Below are positions 18,260 to 26,742 of a stretch of DNA of 64,000 nucleotides, piece by piece. The notes beneath the pieces are model-generated. The model was given only the letters and a program-made list of their open reading frames with translations. It was not told the DNA's origin and ran no database searches. The position numbers and the translations under genes are program-made. The stretch spans positions 573,001-637,000 of the forward strand of contig NZ_AP023367.1 in assembly GCF_014218335.1 (NCBI RefSeq). Direction: 5' to 3'. This DNA is from Anaerocolumna cellulosilytica (GTDB lineage: Bacteria > Bacillota > Clostridia > Lachnospirales > Lachnospiraceae). The stretch's first letter is position 1; every line of letters begins with the position of its first letter.

Positions 18260-19669
18260 ATGGAAAAAATAAAAAGATTAATTAATTGTGTTTTACCAGA
18301 TACAATATGTAATATGAACTGCACCTATTGTTATATAGGACAGCAAGGAACACATGCCTGCAAATCATCTGTTAATCCCCATACCGTAAAAGAGATAAGA
18401 AGTGCTCTTTCATATGAGCGACTGGGGGGAGGCTGCCATATGAATATATGTGCTGCGGGGGAGACTTTGCTGGTGCCTTATATCACAGAGTTGACATCTG
18501 AATTTATAGAAGAGGGTCATATCGTATCTTTAGTGACGAATGGTACAGTACACAAGGTTATAAATGAACTTTGTGATATGCCCATAGAAAAAAGACAAAA
18601 AATTTTCATGAAATTTTCATTTCATTATTTAGAGCTGAAAAAGGGAAAGCTTTTGGATCATTTTTTTCAAAATGTCAGGAAAATTCAAGAAGCTGATATA
18701 GGATTTACTGTTGAATTAACTGTAAATGATGAATCAATTGGATATATTGATGATATAAGGAAAGTATGTAATGAAAAATTGGGGTGTGATTGTCATATTA
18801 TAGAATCAAGGCAGCAGGATGGTAAGGATTGGCCAAGATTAACTCAGTTGACAATGAAAGAACATCAGAAAAAGTGGGGGGTCTTTAATAGTGAGTTGTT
18901 TGAGTTCCAACAGACCATATGGGGAGAGAAGCGAAATGAGTTTTGTTATGCAGGAGATTGGGTTGTATCAATTGATTTAAAAAATGGAGATGTTTGCCCG
19001 TGCTTTGGAGGAGGGCACGTTATTGATAACATATACAGATTTCTTGACAGACCAATTCAATTCCACGCCATTGGAAAAAATTGTCCATGGGGACATTGCT
19101 TTGCAGCACATGCATTACTAACGCATGGAGTAATACCTGGATTTACTGCACCCACATATGCGGAAGTAAGAAATCGGTGTATACCAGAACAGCGGGAATG
19201 GTTGGGAAGTAGTTTAAAACAGATATTTAGTACAAGACTATCAGACTATAATCAGGAATATAATATTGCTAGAAAAGAATTAACTAACTTTATATCTGGT
19301 ATTGAGTATGGTAAGTATGAAATGTCAGATGCAGACAAAGTATTACCGCATCTATTAAAGTATTTTAAAAACAATAACTATAAAAATATAGCTATCTATG
19401 GAGCAGGTAGATTAGGTAGGGCACTTGGCGAACTACTTGAAAAGTGTAATCTAAACGTAGTGTGTTTTTTGGATAAAAATTATGAAAATATAAATTTTGA
19501 AAAGCCATGTGTTGCAATCGAATCGGTAGTGGAGTCTGTGGATGTTATTATCATCAGTGTACACAGAGTTTTTTATGATATCAAAGAAATGCTTAGATTG
19601 AATAATCGAGCAGATATTATTTCAATTATAGATTTGTATGTTGATGAAATGAATGATAACTGTTTATGA
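18260..19669 (+). CDS. Radical SAM protein with auxiliary cluster region and C-terminal Rossmann module
   Basis: The N-terminus carries C17, C21 and C24 in CNMNCTYC, the CX3CX2C motif that binds the radical SAM 4Fe-4S cluster. Around residues 230-290 further cysteines occur (EFCYAGDW, DVCPCFGGG, NCPWGHCFAAH), resembling a SPASM/Twitch auxiliary-cluster region. Residues about 375-469 are the shared Rossmann-like module (IAIYGAGRLGRALGELL, CFLDKNYEN, IIISVHRVFYDI). Such enzymes dehydrogenate, epimerise or rearrange peptides or sugars. The next gene begins inside its stop codon. The substrate is unknown, though the neighbours point to a glycan or nucleotide sugar. Confidence 0.78.
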   Translation: MEKIKRLINCVLPDTICNMNCTYCYIGQQGTHACKSSVNPHTVKEIRSALSYERLGGGCHMNICAAGETLLVPYITELTSEFIEEGHIVSLVTNGTVHKVINELCDMPIEKRQKIFMKFSFHYLELKKGKLLDHFFQNVRKIQEADIGFTVELTVNDESIGYIDDIRKVCNEKLGCDCHIIESRQQDGKDWPRLTQLTMKEHQKKWGVFNSELFEFQQTIWGEKRNEFCYAGDWVVSIDLKNGDVCPCFGGGHVIDNIYRFLDRPIQFHAIGKNCPWGHCFAAHALLTHGVIPGFTAPTYAEVRNRCIPEQREWLGSSLKQIFSTRLSDYNQEYNIARKELTNFISGIEYGKYEMSDADKVLPHLLKYFKNNNYKNIAIYGAGRLGRALGELLEKCNLNVVCFLDKNYENINFEKPCVAIESVVESVDVIIISVHRVFYDIKEMLRLNNRADIISIIDLYVDEMNDNCL

Positions 19670-20361
19670 AAAAAGTACATTTTAGTATAGATGATATAAT
19701 AATGAGTCTGCGATGGCTTGAGCATAACAGACCTAGCAGTATTTTTGACATGGAATTGTATGGTAAACTGTTGGAATGGAACAGGAAATATGGACTGAAA
19801 GTTTCTTGTTATGCTTTTGGAAACAACGGAAGTGATTTTCAGATTGAAAGTATACCGAAGCTTTATATAAATGAAATAATCAATAATAAGGATTGGCTCC
19901 GTTTTGCATACCACGGTGTATATGGAAATCAGTATCAAAATGACAGTGTTTTATTCAGGAGAGAATTGGAAAATTTTCATAATATATTTGGACAAGAAAA
20001 TTTAGCTCATATAGTTAGGTTGCATTGTTGGCAGTGCAGCAGTCAAGAAATAGAATATCTGAAAGGTTCAGGTGTGACAACACTATTATGCCCTGATCGA
20101 GGAACAGAACTATTTTATGATTTGTCTATTAGTGAATGCAATGCTGTAAGAAGAAATCTAAAAGTAAAAAAAGGTAATCTGAGTTATTTAAAGACGAATG
20201 TAAGGTATGATGATATGCAGGATATAAGTTGTTTGAAAGAGTTTGAATCAAGTGATACAGTAGTGCTTTTCGGTCATGAAGGATTATTTAGAGACAAAGT
20301 TGTATTTGTAGAAGAAACCCTTAAGTATTTTTATGAGGAAGGATATACTTTTGTTATATAA
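19666..20361 (+). CDS. NodB-like polysaccharide deacetylase-related protein
   Basis: The 231-residue product overlaps the radical SAM gene by 4 bp (ATGA), so the two are translationally coupled. KVHFSIDDIIMSLRWL resembles the N-terminal motif of NodB-fold deacetylases (FSIDD in place of TFDDG), AYHGVYG near residue 85 could be the metal-binding HxxxH-type site, and VRLHCWQCSSQE and LFGHEGLF follow. No signal peptide is present, so it is a cytosolic relative rather than a wall deacetylase. It may deacetylate a nucleotide-sugar or glycan-bound amino sugar. The family match is moderate; catalytic competence is not certain. Confidence 0.6.
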   Translation: MKKVHFSIDDIIMSLRWLEHNRPSSIFDMELYGKLLEWNRKYGLKVSCYAFGNNGSDFQIESIPKLYINEIINNKDWLRFAYHGVYGNQYQNDSVLFRRELENFHNIFGQENLAHIVRLHCWQCSSQEIEYLKGSGVTTLLCPDRGTELFYDLSISECNAVRRNLKVKKGNLSYLKTNVRYDDMQDISCLKEFESSDTVVLFGHEGLFRDKVVFVEETLKYFYEEGYTFVI

Positions 20362-20657
20362 TAATAAATATAGTGTTATTTAAAAGGGAAATAAGAAGGA
20401 TTACATTATAGTAATTACTGAAAAGTTTTAAATTATTCCTGTATACTAGATAGTAAATCTGTAGAAGCCGATGGTTAATGAGCTATTGACCGGAAAATAT
20501 ACCAGTCCAAATGGAATAAAGTGTGGTATTCAAACATTTTAAGGGAACATAAAAATATTAAACCGGAAGAATGATGAGTCTGAAGATATAAGATTGTAGA
20601 AAAAATTAATTAGATGAATAATTATGACAAGAATACTACATAGAGAAAGGGAGAAGT
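20362..20657 (+). other. Intergenic region with short decayed ORF
   Basis: About 296 bp with no intact gene. A 23-codon reading frame from the ATG near 20470 (MVNELLTGKYTSPNGIKCG) stops early and looks like the start of a lost gene rather than a peptide. An AGAAAGGGAGAAG site at the right edge serves hddA. No convincing promoter was identified. Confidence 0.4.
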
Positions 20658-21641
20658 ATGATTATAACCAAAACTCCTTTCCGTGTCAGCTTCTGTGGCG
20701 GCGGCAGCGATATAAGGGATTTCTATAAGGAATATGGAGGCTGTGTTTTAAGTACAAGTATTAATAAGTATATGTATATATCTATCCATCCCTATTTCGA
20801 TAATAACAAAACAGCCTTAAAATATTCAGAAAATGAGATAGTGGATGATTTGTCTCAAATTAAACATTCTATTTTTAGAACAGTTTTAAATGATATGGAC
20901 ATTAGCGGTGTAGAAATTGTAAGTACAGCGGACATTCCCAGTGGAACCGGGCTTGGCTCCTCAAGTTCTTTTACAGTAGGACTTTTACATACTCTTTATT
21001 GCTTCCAAGGGAAGTATACTTCTAAAAGTGAACTTGCAAAAAAAGCATGTCGTGTTGAAATTGACTTACTTGGTAATCCTATCGGTAAGCAAGACCAATA
21101 TGCGGCAGCCTGTGGTGGCTTAAATTTTATCTCTTTTCATCAGGATGATAATGTTTCGGTAGAGCCTATTATTACAAGGTCAAGTACATTAAAAAATTTG
21201 CAAGAGAATCTTGTTATGTTTTATACAGGAATTACACATGATGCCAATGTAATATTATCAGAACAGAAAGAGAATATTTCAAAACGGGACAAGGTGGATA
21301 ATCTGAAAAAAATGTGCTCACTTGCTAAAGATATGAAATATTCATTGGAGCACAACCAATTATTAGATTTTGGCACCATTCTAAATGAAGGGTGGCTTTT
21401 AAAAAAGGAGCTTGCTTCAGGTGTTTCTAATTCTCATATAGATGATTTGTATGAATGTGCCATGAAGAATGGTGCTCTAGGTGGAAAACTTTTAGGGGCA
21501 GGTGGCGGTGGCTTTCTTTTGTTCTATTGCGAAAAAGAAAAGCAAAAGGTACTGGAAGAGGCACTTGGCTTAAAAAGATTTTATTTTAATTTTGAGCATG
21601 ACGGTACCTCTGTTGTTTATATAGGTGATAAATATTGGTAG
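20658..21641 (+). CDS. hddA: D-glycero-alpha-D-manno-heptose 7-phosphate kinase
   Basis: A GHMP-family kinase of 327 residues. The N-terminal KTPFRVSFCGGGSD, the ATP loop PSGTGLGSSSSF near residue 94, and KLLGAGGGGFLLF near 275 are diagnostic of HddA. It phosphorylates heptose 7-phosphate at C1 in the alpha configuration to give the alpha-1,7-bisphosphate, the step that commits material to the GDP-heptose route. It is followed by an SDR, the hddC-gmhB fusion and gmhA, so the whole pathway is here. Confidence 0.88.
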   Translation: MIITKTPFRVSFCGGGSDIRDFYKEYGGCVLSTSINKYMYISIHPYFDNNKTALKYSENEIVDDLSQIKHSIFRTVLNDMDISGVEIVSTADIPSGTGLGSSSSFTVGLLHTLYCFQGKYTSKSELAKKACRVEIDLLGNPIGKQDQYAAACGGLNFISFHQDDNVSVEPIITRSSTLKNLQENLVMFYTGITHDANVILSEQKENISKRDKVDNLKKMCSLAKDMKYSLEHNQLLDFGTILNEGWLLKKELASGVSNSHIDDLYECAMKNGALGGKLLGAGGGGFLLFYCEKEKQKVLEEALGLKRFYFNFEHDGTSVVYIGDKYW

Positions 21642-21669
21642 TGGCTGGTAACGGCGGAATGGAGTTTGT

Positions 21670-22623
21670 ATGAAAACATTAGTAATTGGGGGGGCTGGCT
21701 TTATAGGCAGTCACCTAAATGATGCACTACTAAAGGAAGGTCATAAGGTTGTTAGTGTAGATAATCTTTCTTTAGGAAGTGAAATAAATATTAGACATTT
21801 AGTAAGTAATAGTAATTTTAGTTTTTATCAGCAAGATGCAGCAGATATAAACAAATTATCAGATATATTTGAAAAAGAACAACCGGAATATGTATTTCAC
21901 TTGGCTGCAAACTCAGATATACAGGCTAGTGCTAAAAATCCAGAAGTGGAATATCGAAACACATACACTACGACTTTTAATATTCTTTCTTGCATGGGTA
22001 AATATAATGTTAAAAAATTGTTTTTTTCATCAACATCCGCCGTATATGGGGATAAAAAAGATATTATACTAGATGAGAATACTCCAAACTTATCTCCAAT
22101 TTCGTATTATGGTGCGGCAAAGCTTGGTAGTGAGGCCCTTATAAGTGCTTTTTCTTATATGAATGATTTTTCATCTTTGGTATTTCGTTTTCCGAATGTA
22201 ATTGGGCCGAGACTTACGCATGGTGTTATATATGATTTTATTCATAAATTACAAAGTAATCCTTCCGAATTGAAGATATTGGGTGATGGGAAACAGACCA
22301 AGCCTTATATCTATATTGCAGATTTAATACAAGCGATAATCCAGTTTATGGATATTGATGACGCAGGTGTATCAATCTATAATTTAGGAGTGGAAGGGAA
22401 TACTTGCGTTACTCGAATTGCAGACATTTTATGTGAAGAGATGGGATTAACCAACGTTACATATGATTTTACGGGTGGAAAAGGTGGTTGGAAGGGCGAT
22501 GTGCCTAAATTCTACTATTGTTTGGACAAGATACATTCAGCAGGATGGATTGCAAGATATACATCTGATGAAGCTGTTAGAAAAACAATTATAGAAATAT
22601 TAAACAATAGAAAGTGCAATTAA
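21670..22623 (+). CDS. NAD-dependent epimerase/dehydratase (extended SDR)
   Basis: A 317-residue extended short-chain dehydrogenase. GGAGFIGSHL at residues 7-16 binds NAD(P), LAANSDIQ and STSAVYG follow, and YYGAAK near residue 147 gives the catalytic YxxxK pair. Overall it resembles UDP-glucose 4-epimerase/GDP-sugar epimerases. Lying between hddA and the hddC-gmhB fusion it could epimerise or dehydrate a GDP-heptose or its precursor, as occurs in GDP-6-deoxy-heptose routes. The precise sugar is not shown by sequence. The next gene starts one base after the stop. Confidence 0.78.
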   Translation: MKTLVIGGAGFIGSHLNDALLKEGHKVVSVDNLSLGSEINIRHLVSNSNFSFYQQDAADINKLSDIFEKEQPEYVFHLAANSDIQASAKNPEVEYRNTYTTTFNILSCMGKYNVKKLFFSSTSAVYGDKKDIILDENTPNLSPISYYGAAKLGSEALISAFSYMNDFSSLVFRFPNVIGPRLTHGVIYDFIHKLQSNPSELKILGDGKQTKPYIYIADLIQAIIQFMDIDDAGVSIYNLGVEGNTCVTRIADILCEEMGLTNVTYDFTGGKGGWKGDVPKFYYCLDKIHSAGWIARYTSDEAVRKTIIEILNNRKCN

Positions 22624-22624
22624 T

Positions 22625-23950
22625 ATGAAAAAATGGACAGCAGTTATTCAAGCGGGAGGTATGGGGACACGTCTGCATGAACTTACGAAAGGAGAAATTC
22701 CAAAACCGCTATATCCATTACTTGGAAAGCCAATCATTCAGCACCAATTAGAAAAGCTTATCGAAAGTGGCATTCAAAGATTTGTGTTTATAGTAGGGCA
22801 TCTGGGTGACAAAATTCAAGAATATTTTAAGGACGGAGCAAATTGGGGGGTTTATATTAATTATATAGTAGAATCAGAACCTTTAGGATCTGCCGGTGCC
22901 CTCTCTTACTTAAAAGAAAGGTTCTGTACTGAGGATTTCTTGTTAATTTTTGGCGATGTTATGTTTGATATCGATATAGATAGAATGATAACGTTTCATG
23001 AGCGTAAAGGAAGTAATATAACGTTGTTAGTTCATCCTAATTCACATCCATATGATTCTGACCTAGTGGTTTTAGATAAGGAAGAGAGAATTATTGGTTT
23101 CGATTCTAAAAAAAATAAAAGAAATTATTGGTATGATAATTGTGTAAATGCAGGTATTTATATTTTTAATAAAGGACTTCTTGAAAAAATCGAAAAACCA
23201 AAAAAATTAGATTTGGAATCAGATATAATTGTACCTTATTTAGGAAGTGGTAAAGTGTATGGTTATCGTACTACGGAATATGTAAAGGATGCAGGAACGG
23301 TTGAACGTTTTTATGCAGTAGAAAAGGATTTTCAGTCAGGAACTGCTTTTGAGAAAAATTTAAAAAGACAGCAGAAGTGCATCTTTTTAGATAGAGACGG
23401 AACATTGAACATTCATAAAGGATTCATAGATAACGAAATAGATTTTGAGTTAGAAAAGAATGCTGCTGAGGCAGTTAAATTAATAAATGATTCCGGCTAT
23501 TTAGCTATTGTAGTTACTAATCAGCCAGTTGTTGCAAGAGGGCAGTGTTCTATTGAAGATGTTAATAATATACACAAGAAGATGGCTTCGCTGTTAGGTG
23601 ATCAAGGTGCCTTTCTAGATGATATAATATTTTGTCCTCATCATCCAGATAAAGGGTACCCTGAAGAAAAAATCGAATATAAAGTTGTATGCAATTGTAG
23701 AAAGCCTAATACTGGTATGATTGATTTAATGGTACAAAAATACAATATTGACAAGGAAAAATCTTTTATAATAGGTGATACAACAAGTGATATATTAACT
23801 GGTATAAAATCGGGTCTTAGTACTGTTATTGTTCAAACTGGCGAAGGGGGAAGGGATAGAAAGTATAGTGTATCACCAGATAAAGAAGCAGTTGACATAT
23901 TAGATGCCGTAAAACAGATAGTAAATAACAAGGGAGGCTATAAGTTATGA
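22625..23950 (+). CDS. hddC: Heptose-1-phosphate guanylyltransferase fused to heptose bisphosphate phosphatase
   Basis: Residues 1-235 are a nucleotidyltransferase with QAGGMGTRLHELT and a GDVMFDID-type metal motif, matching HddC, which makes GDP-heptose from the 1-phosphate. Residues about 250-441 are a GmhB-type HAD phosphatase: IFLDRDGTLNIHKGF opens it, and cysteines in FCPHHPD and VCNCRKPN match the GmhB zinc loop. GmhB removes the C7 phosphate of heptose 1,7-bisphosphate. The two activities act consecutively, so the fusion would channel the intermediate. It overlaps gmhA by 4 bp. Confidence 0.86.
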   Translation: MKKWTAVIQAGGMGTRLHELTKGEIPKPLYPLLGKPIIQHQLEKLIESGIQRFVFIVGHLGDKIQEYFKDGANWGVYINYIVESEPLGSAGALSYLKERFCTEDFLLIFGDVMFDIDIDRMITFHERKGSNITLLVHPNSHPYDSDLVVLDKEERIIGFDSKKNKRNYWYDNCVNAGIYIFNKGLLEKIEKPKKLDLESDIIVPYLGSGKVYGYRTTEYVKDAGTVERFYAVEKDFQSGTAFEKNLKRQQKCIFLDRDGTLNIHKGFIDNEIDFELEKNAAEAVKLINDSGYLAIVVTNQPVVARGQCSIEDVNNIHKKMASLLGDQGAFLDDIIFCPHHPDKGYPEEKIEYKVVCNCRKPNTGMIDLMVQKYNIDKEKSFIIGDTTSDILTGIKSGLSTVIVQTGEGGRDRKYSVSPDKEAVDILDAVKQIVNNKGGYKL

Positions 23951-24519
23951 TTGATTATACAGGTGGAATAAAGGAGTATATTGAATTAGAAAAGAAAACT
24001 TTGGAAAGCTTACCCATAGTGGATATCAATAATGTGATGAATATTTTAGAAAATGCCAGATTGAATCAAAAAAGAATTTTCATTTGTGGTAATGGGGGCA
24101 GTGCTTCTACAGCCTCTCACTTTAAGTGTGATTTTAATAAAGGAATCAGTTATGCTCAGGATATAAAATATGATTTTGAATGTTTAAGTGATAATGTTCC
24201 AATGATGATGGCGATTGCAAATGACATAGGTTATGACGAGATATTTGTTGTTCCTTTAAAAAATAAATTGAAAGCAGGGGATATTGTAATAGGTATATCG
24301 GGAAGTGGAAATTCCGCAAATGTTGTGAAAGCTTTAGAATATGCAAATAGTACTAATGCCGAAACTATTGCGCTAACAGGTTATGATGGGGGGAGATTGA
24401 AGCAAATAGCAAGACACAATATTCATATTAATATTAATAATATGCAGATTACGGAAGATATACATTTAATCTTAGATCATATGATGATGTACATATTATC
24501 TGGAATGAAGGGATGCTAA
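23947..24519 (+). CDS. gmhA: Sedoheptulose-7-phosphate isomerase
   Basis: A 190-residue SIS-domain protein. CGNGGSASTASHF (near residue 50) and GISGSGNSANVVKAL (near 118) are the two phosphosugar-binding motifs of GmhA, which converts sedoheptulose 7-phosphate to D-glycero-D-manno-heptose 7-phosphate. Length is typical. Its ATG overlaps the stop of the hddC-gmhB fusion, so it is coupled to it. With hddA it completes the GDP-D-glycero-alpha-D-manno-heptose pathway known from S-layer glycans of Aneurinibacillus and some capsules. Confidence 0.9.
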   Translation: MIDYTGGIKEYIELEKKTLESLPIVDINNVMNILENARLNQKRIFICGNGGSASTASHFKCDFNKGISYAQDIKYDFECLSDNVPMMMAIANDIGYDEIFVVPLKNKLKAGDIVIGISGSGNSANVVKALEYANSTNAETIALTGYDGGRLKQIARHNIHININNMQITEDIHLILDHMMMYILSGMKGC

Positions 24520-24543
24520 AGATAAAGTGGTGGAGGATGAAAA

Positions 24544-26646
24544 ATGATATGTTTTTGTGAGAAAGAAGTTTATGTAATATATAATGAAGAATTAGAAGTG
24601 TCAAATTTGTTCTCTTTTTTTTGTAGCCCAGGTCATTCCACCGATATTGTCATTGTTAAAGATTATCGGGAAAACTTTGTAGGTATAATAACATACGAGA
24701 GGTTACTTTATAAAAGAGATCAATTAGTGCAGACTCAAATTCTATCAACCGGAGTTAATATTTGGGAGGAAGCCTATAAAATATTTAATTCGGATAAGTA
24801 TATACTTTATATTCCCGTATTTGATGAAATGAATGAGTTAGTTTACTTCTGTTATCAGAGAGTAATGACCCAAGAAGTAGAGGTAGACAGGATTATGGAT
24901 CAGTTATATAAAAATGATGCAGCACTATTTTTATCTGAATTATATCCTAAGATAAAGGCAGTTTATCTATATGGTTTAAACGAATTGTCGTATAAATTTT
25001 ATAAATTATTATACAAGAGAAACATAACTGTTGTGATTCAGGAAGATATCTGGGAAATTATACTCGGAATTAAAACAAAGGATGTTAAAATACCTAGTTT
25101 TATGTGTATGAAAATATACTCTGATGGTACTGAATTGATTGTCGAAGAAAAAGATCAAACTCAGAAAGATAGATTCTCTTTTAAAAATAGATGGGAATTT
25201 CTTTTAGATATTGCATTTATAAATAGAATAATTGTTGAAAATAGTATCAAAAACAGTTTCAATAGAATGAGCATTAAATGTTATATATGTAGGATTCCTT
25301 TATTTGAAGAATTAAATAATTATGATTTAGAAGAAGTATTTAGACATATGAAATATATTTCTCTTTCGAATCCTTTATTGAACATAGATGATAAGGAAAC
25401 CATGAAACAGATAACAAAAGTATGCGGAATGAGCCATGAAGAGCATTTAAAAAAATATAATAATGAAATAACAGAAAGAAGAAGTATAAAGGATTCACAT
25501 ATTACCAAGTATGGAAGAGAGGAGAGCACTATTTATATAGTTGGGCCCTGTATTGCAAGTAGTAATGGTAACCATAATTTGCAAAAGGATACCTTACTAT
25601 ATCTCCTTTATGAATTTTTGAAAAAGCAAGGTTTAAAATATTCTGTAAAAGGTATTTCCTTAGGGCAAGAAAGTTTTCAAAATGTAGAGAATATAGTTAA
25701 TACACTTTCGATAAAAGATAAGGATATTATAATTTTTATTTCTTGTAATCGTAAGAAACTTTGTGAAAAGTTCGGTATAAAAGATAGTGTCGATTTGTTT
25801 TTGCTTGATTTATTTAATTCTAGAAATGAAGGCGAAATATGGTTCTCAGATAATCCAATTCATACGACCCGAAAAGGTAATGAGGCAATTGTTAATGAAT
25901 TATATAACAAAATTATCGATCAAGAAATTAAAAAAATGGATTTTAGTAAGGCATCTGTATGTTTACAGCAAGGAAAAGTACTTTTAACCGAATATGAAAG
26001 AGAAAATTTAAATTTATACTTGCATGATATTGCAGCATTAAAATTTTCTGATTCAATAGGAGATGAAGTTGGTACCATAGTAATGAACTGTAATCCGATT
26101 ACTTATGGGCATTTACATCTTATTGAATATGCCAGCAAAGCGGTTGATTATCTTTATATATTTATTGTTGAAGAGGATAGGTCATTTTTTACTTTTGAAG
26201 AGCGGTATAAATTAGTCAAGGAAGCTACTGCCCATATACCTAACTTACGAGTGATACCATCCGGTCAGTTTATACTTTCAAATAAGACATTGCCAGCATA
26301 TTTTACAAAAGAATATAAAAAAGAAATAATTATCGATGCGAGTGAAGATATTGGAATCTTTGCACAATATATAGCACCTGTATTGAATATTTCAGTTCGT
26401 TTTGTTGGTCAAGAACCTTTAGATTTCATAACCAATCAGTATAACATGGAAATGAAGAGAATTATAACAGATTATGGTATTAAATTTGTTGAAATTCCAC
26501 GTAAGGAACAATCAGGAGAGGTAATAAGTGCTTCAAGAGTTAGGAAGTTATTAAAAGAAAACAATTTTGATGAGATTAAAAAAATTGTACCTCCTACTAC
26601 ATACAATTTCCTAAAGAATGAATTTGACACAGACAGATGTCTGTAG
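24544..26646 (+). CDS. Multidomain protein ending in citrate-lyase-ligase-like nucleotidyltransferase domain
   Basis: This 700-residue protein starts after GTGGAGGATG. Residues 1-110 look CBS-like (IVIVKDYRENFVGIITYERLL). Near residue 139, VYLYGLNELSYKFYKLL resembles the locus Rossmann module, although more divergent. Residues about 328-460 resemble an SGNH-hydrolase fold: IYIVGPCIA at the start and DNPIHTTRKGNEAIVNELY at the end. Residues about 505-700 match the C-terminal nucleotidyltransferase domain of citrate lyase ligase (CitC), with NCNPITYGHLHLIEYAS containing the T/HxGH loop and SASRVRKLL near the end. No citrate lyase genes are nearby, so this is a reused adenylyl- or cytidylyltransferase domain. 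The substrate is unknown. Confidence 0.7.
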   Translation: MICFCEKEVYVIYNEELEVSNLFSFFCSPGHSTDIVIVKDYRENFVGIITYERLLYKRDQLVQTQILSTGVNIWEEAYKIFNSDKYILYIPVFDEMNELVYFCYQRVMTQEVEVDRIMDQLYKNDAALFLSELYPKIKAVYLYGLNELSYKFYKLLYKRNITVVIQEDIWEIILGIKTKDVKIPSFMCMKIYSDGTELIVEEKDQTQKDRFSFKNRWEFLLDIAFINRIIVENSIKNSFNRMSIKCYICRIPLFEELNNYDLEEVFRHMKYISLSNPLLNIDDKETMKQITKVCGMSHEEHLKKYNNEITERRSIKDSHITKYGREESTIYIVGPCIASSNGNHNLQKDTLLYLLYEFLKKQGLKYSVKGISLGQESFQNVENIVNTLSIKDKDIIIFISCNRKKLCEKFGIKDSVDLFLLDLFNSRNEGEIWFSDNPIHTTRKGNEAIVNELYNKIIDQEIKKMDFSKASVCLQQGKVLLTEYERENLNLYLHDIAALKFSDSIGDEVGTIVMNCNPITYGHLHLIEYASKAVDYLYIFIVEEDRSFFTFEERYKLVKEATAHIPNLRVIPSGQFILSNKTLPAYFTKEYKKEIIIDASEDIGIFAQYIAPVLNISVRFVGQEPLDFITNQYNMEMKRIITDYGIKFVEIPRKEQSGEVISASRVRKLLKENNFDEIKKIVPPTTYNFLKNEFDTDRCL

Positions 26647-26742
26647 ATATTGTAAGTGTTAATTTATATAACAAGAATGATTGAATATTTATACTCTTGT
26701 TACATGTATACCTACTTGACGAATAATATTAGGAGTTTGATA

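Noticed and set aside
20440-20480. Possible sigma-D (flagellar) promoter GCCGAT near 20466
   Set aside because: The TAAA to GCCGAT spacing is too short for a sigma-28 promoter, so it does not support a flagellar link.
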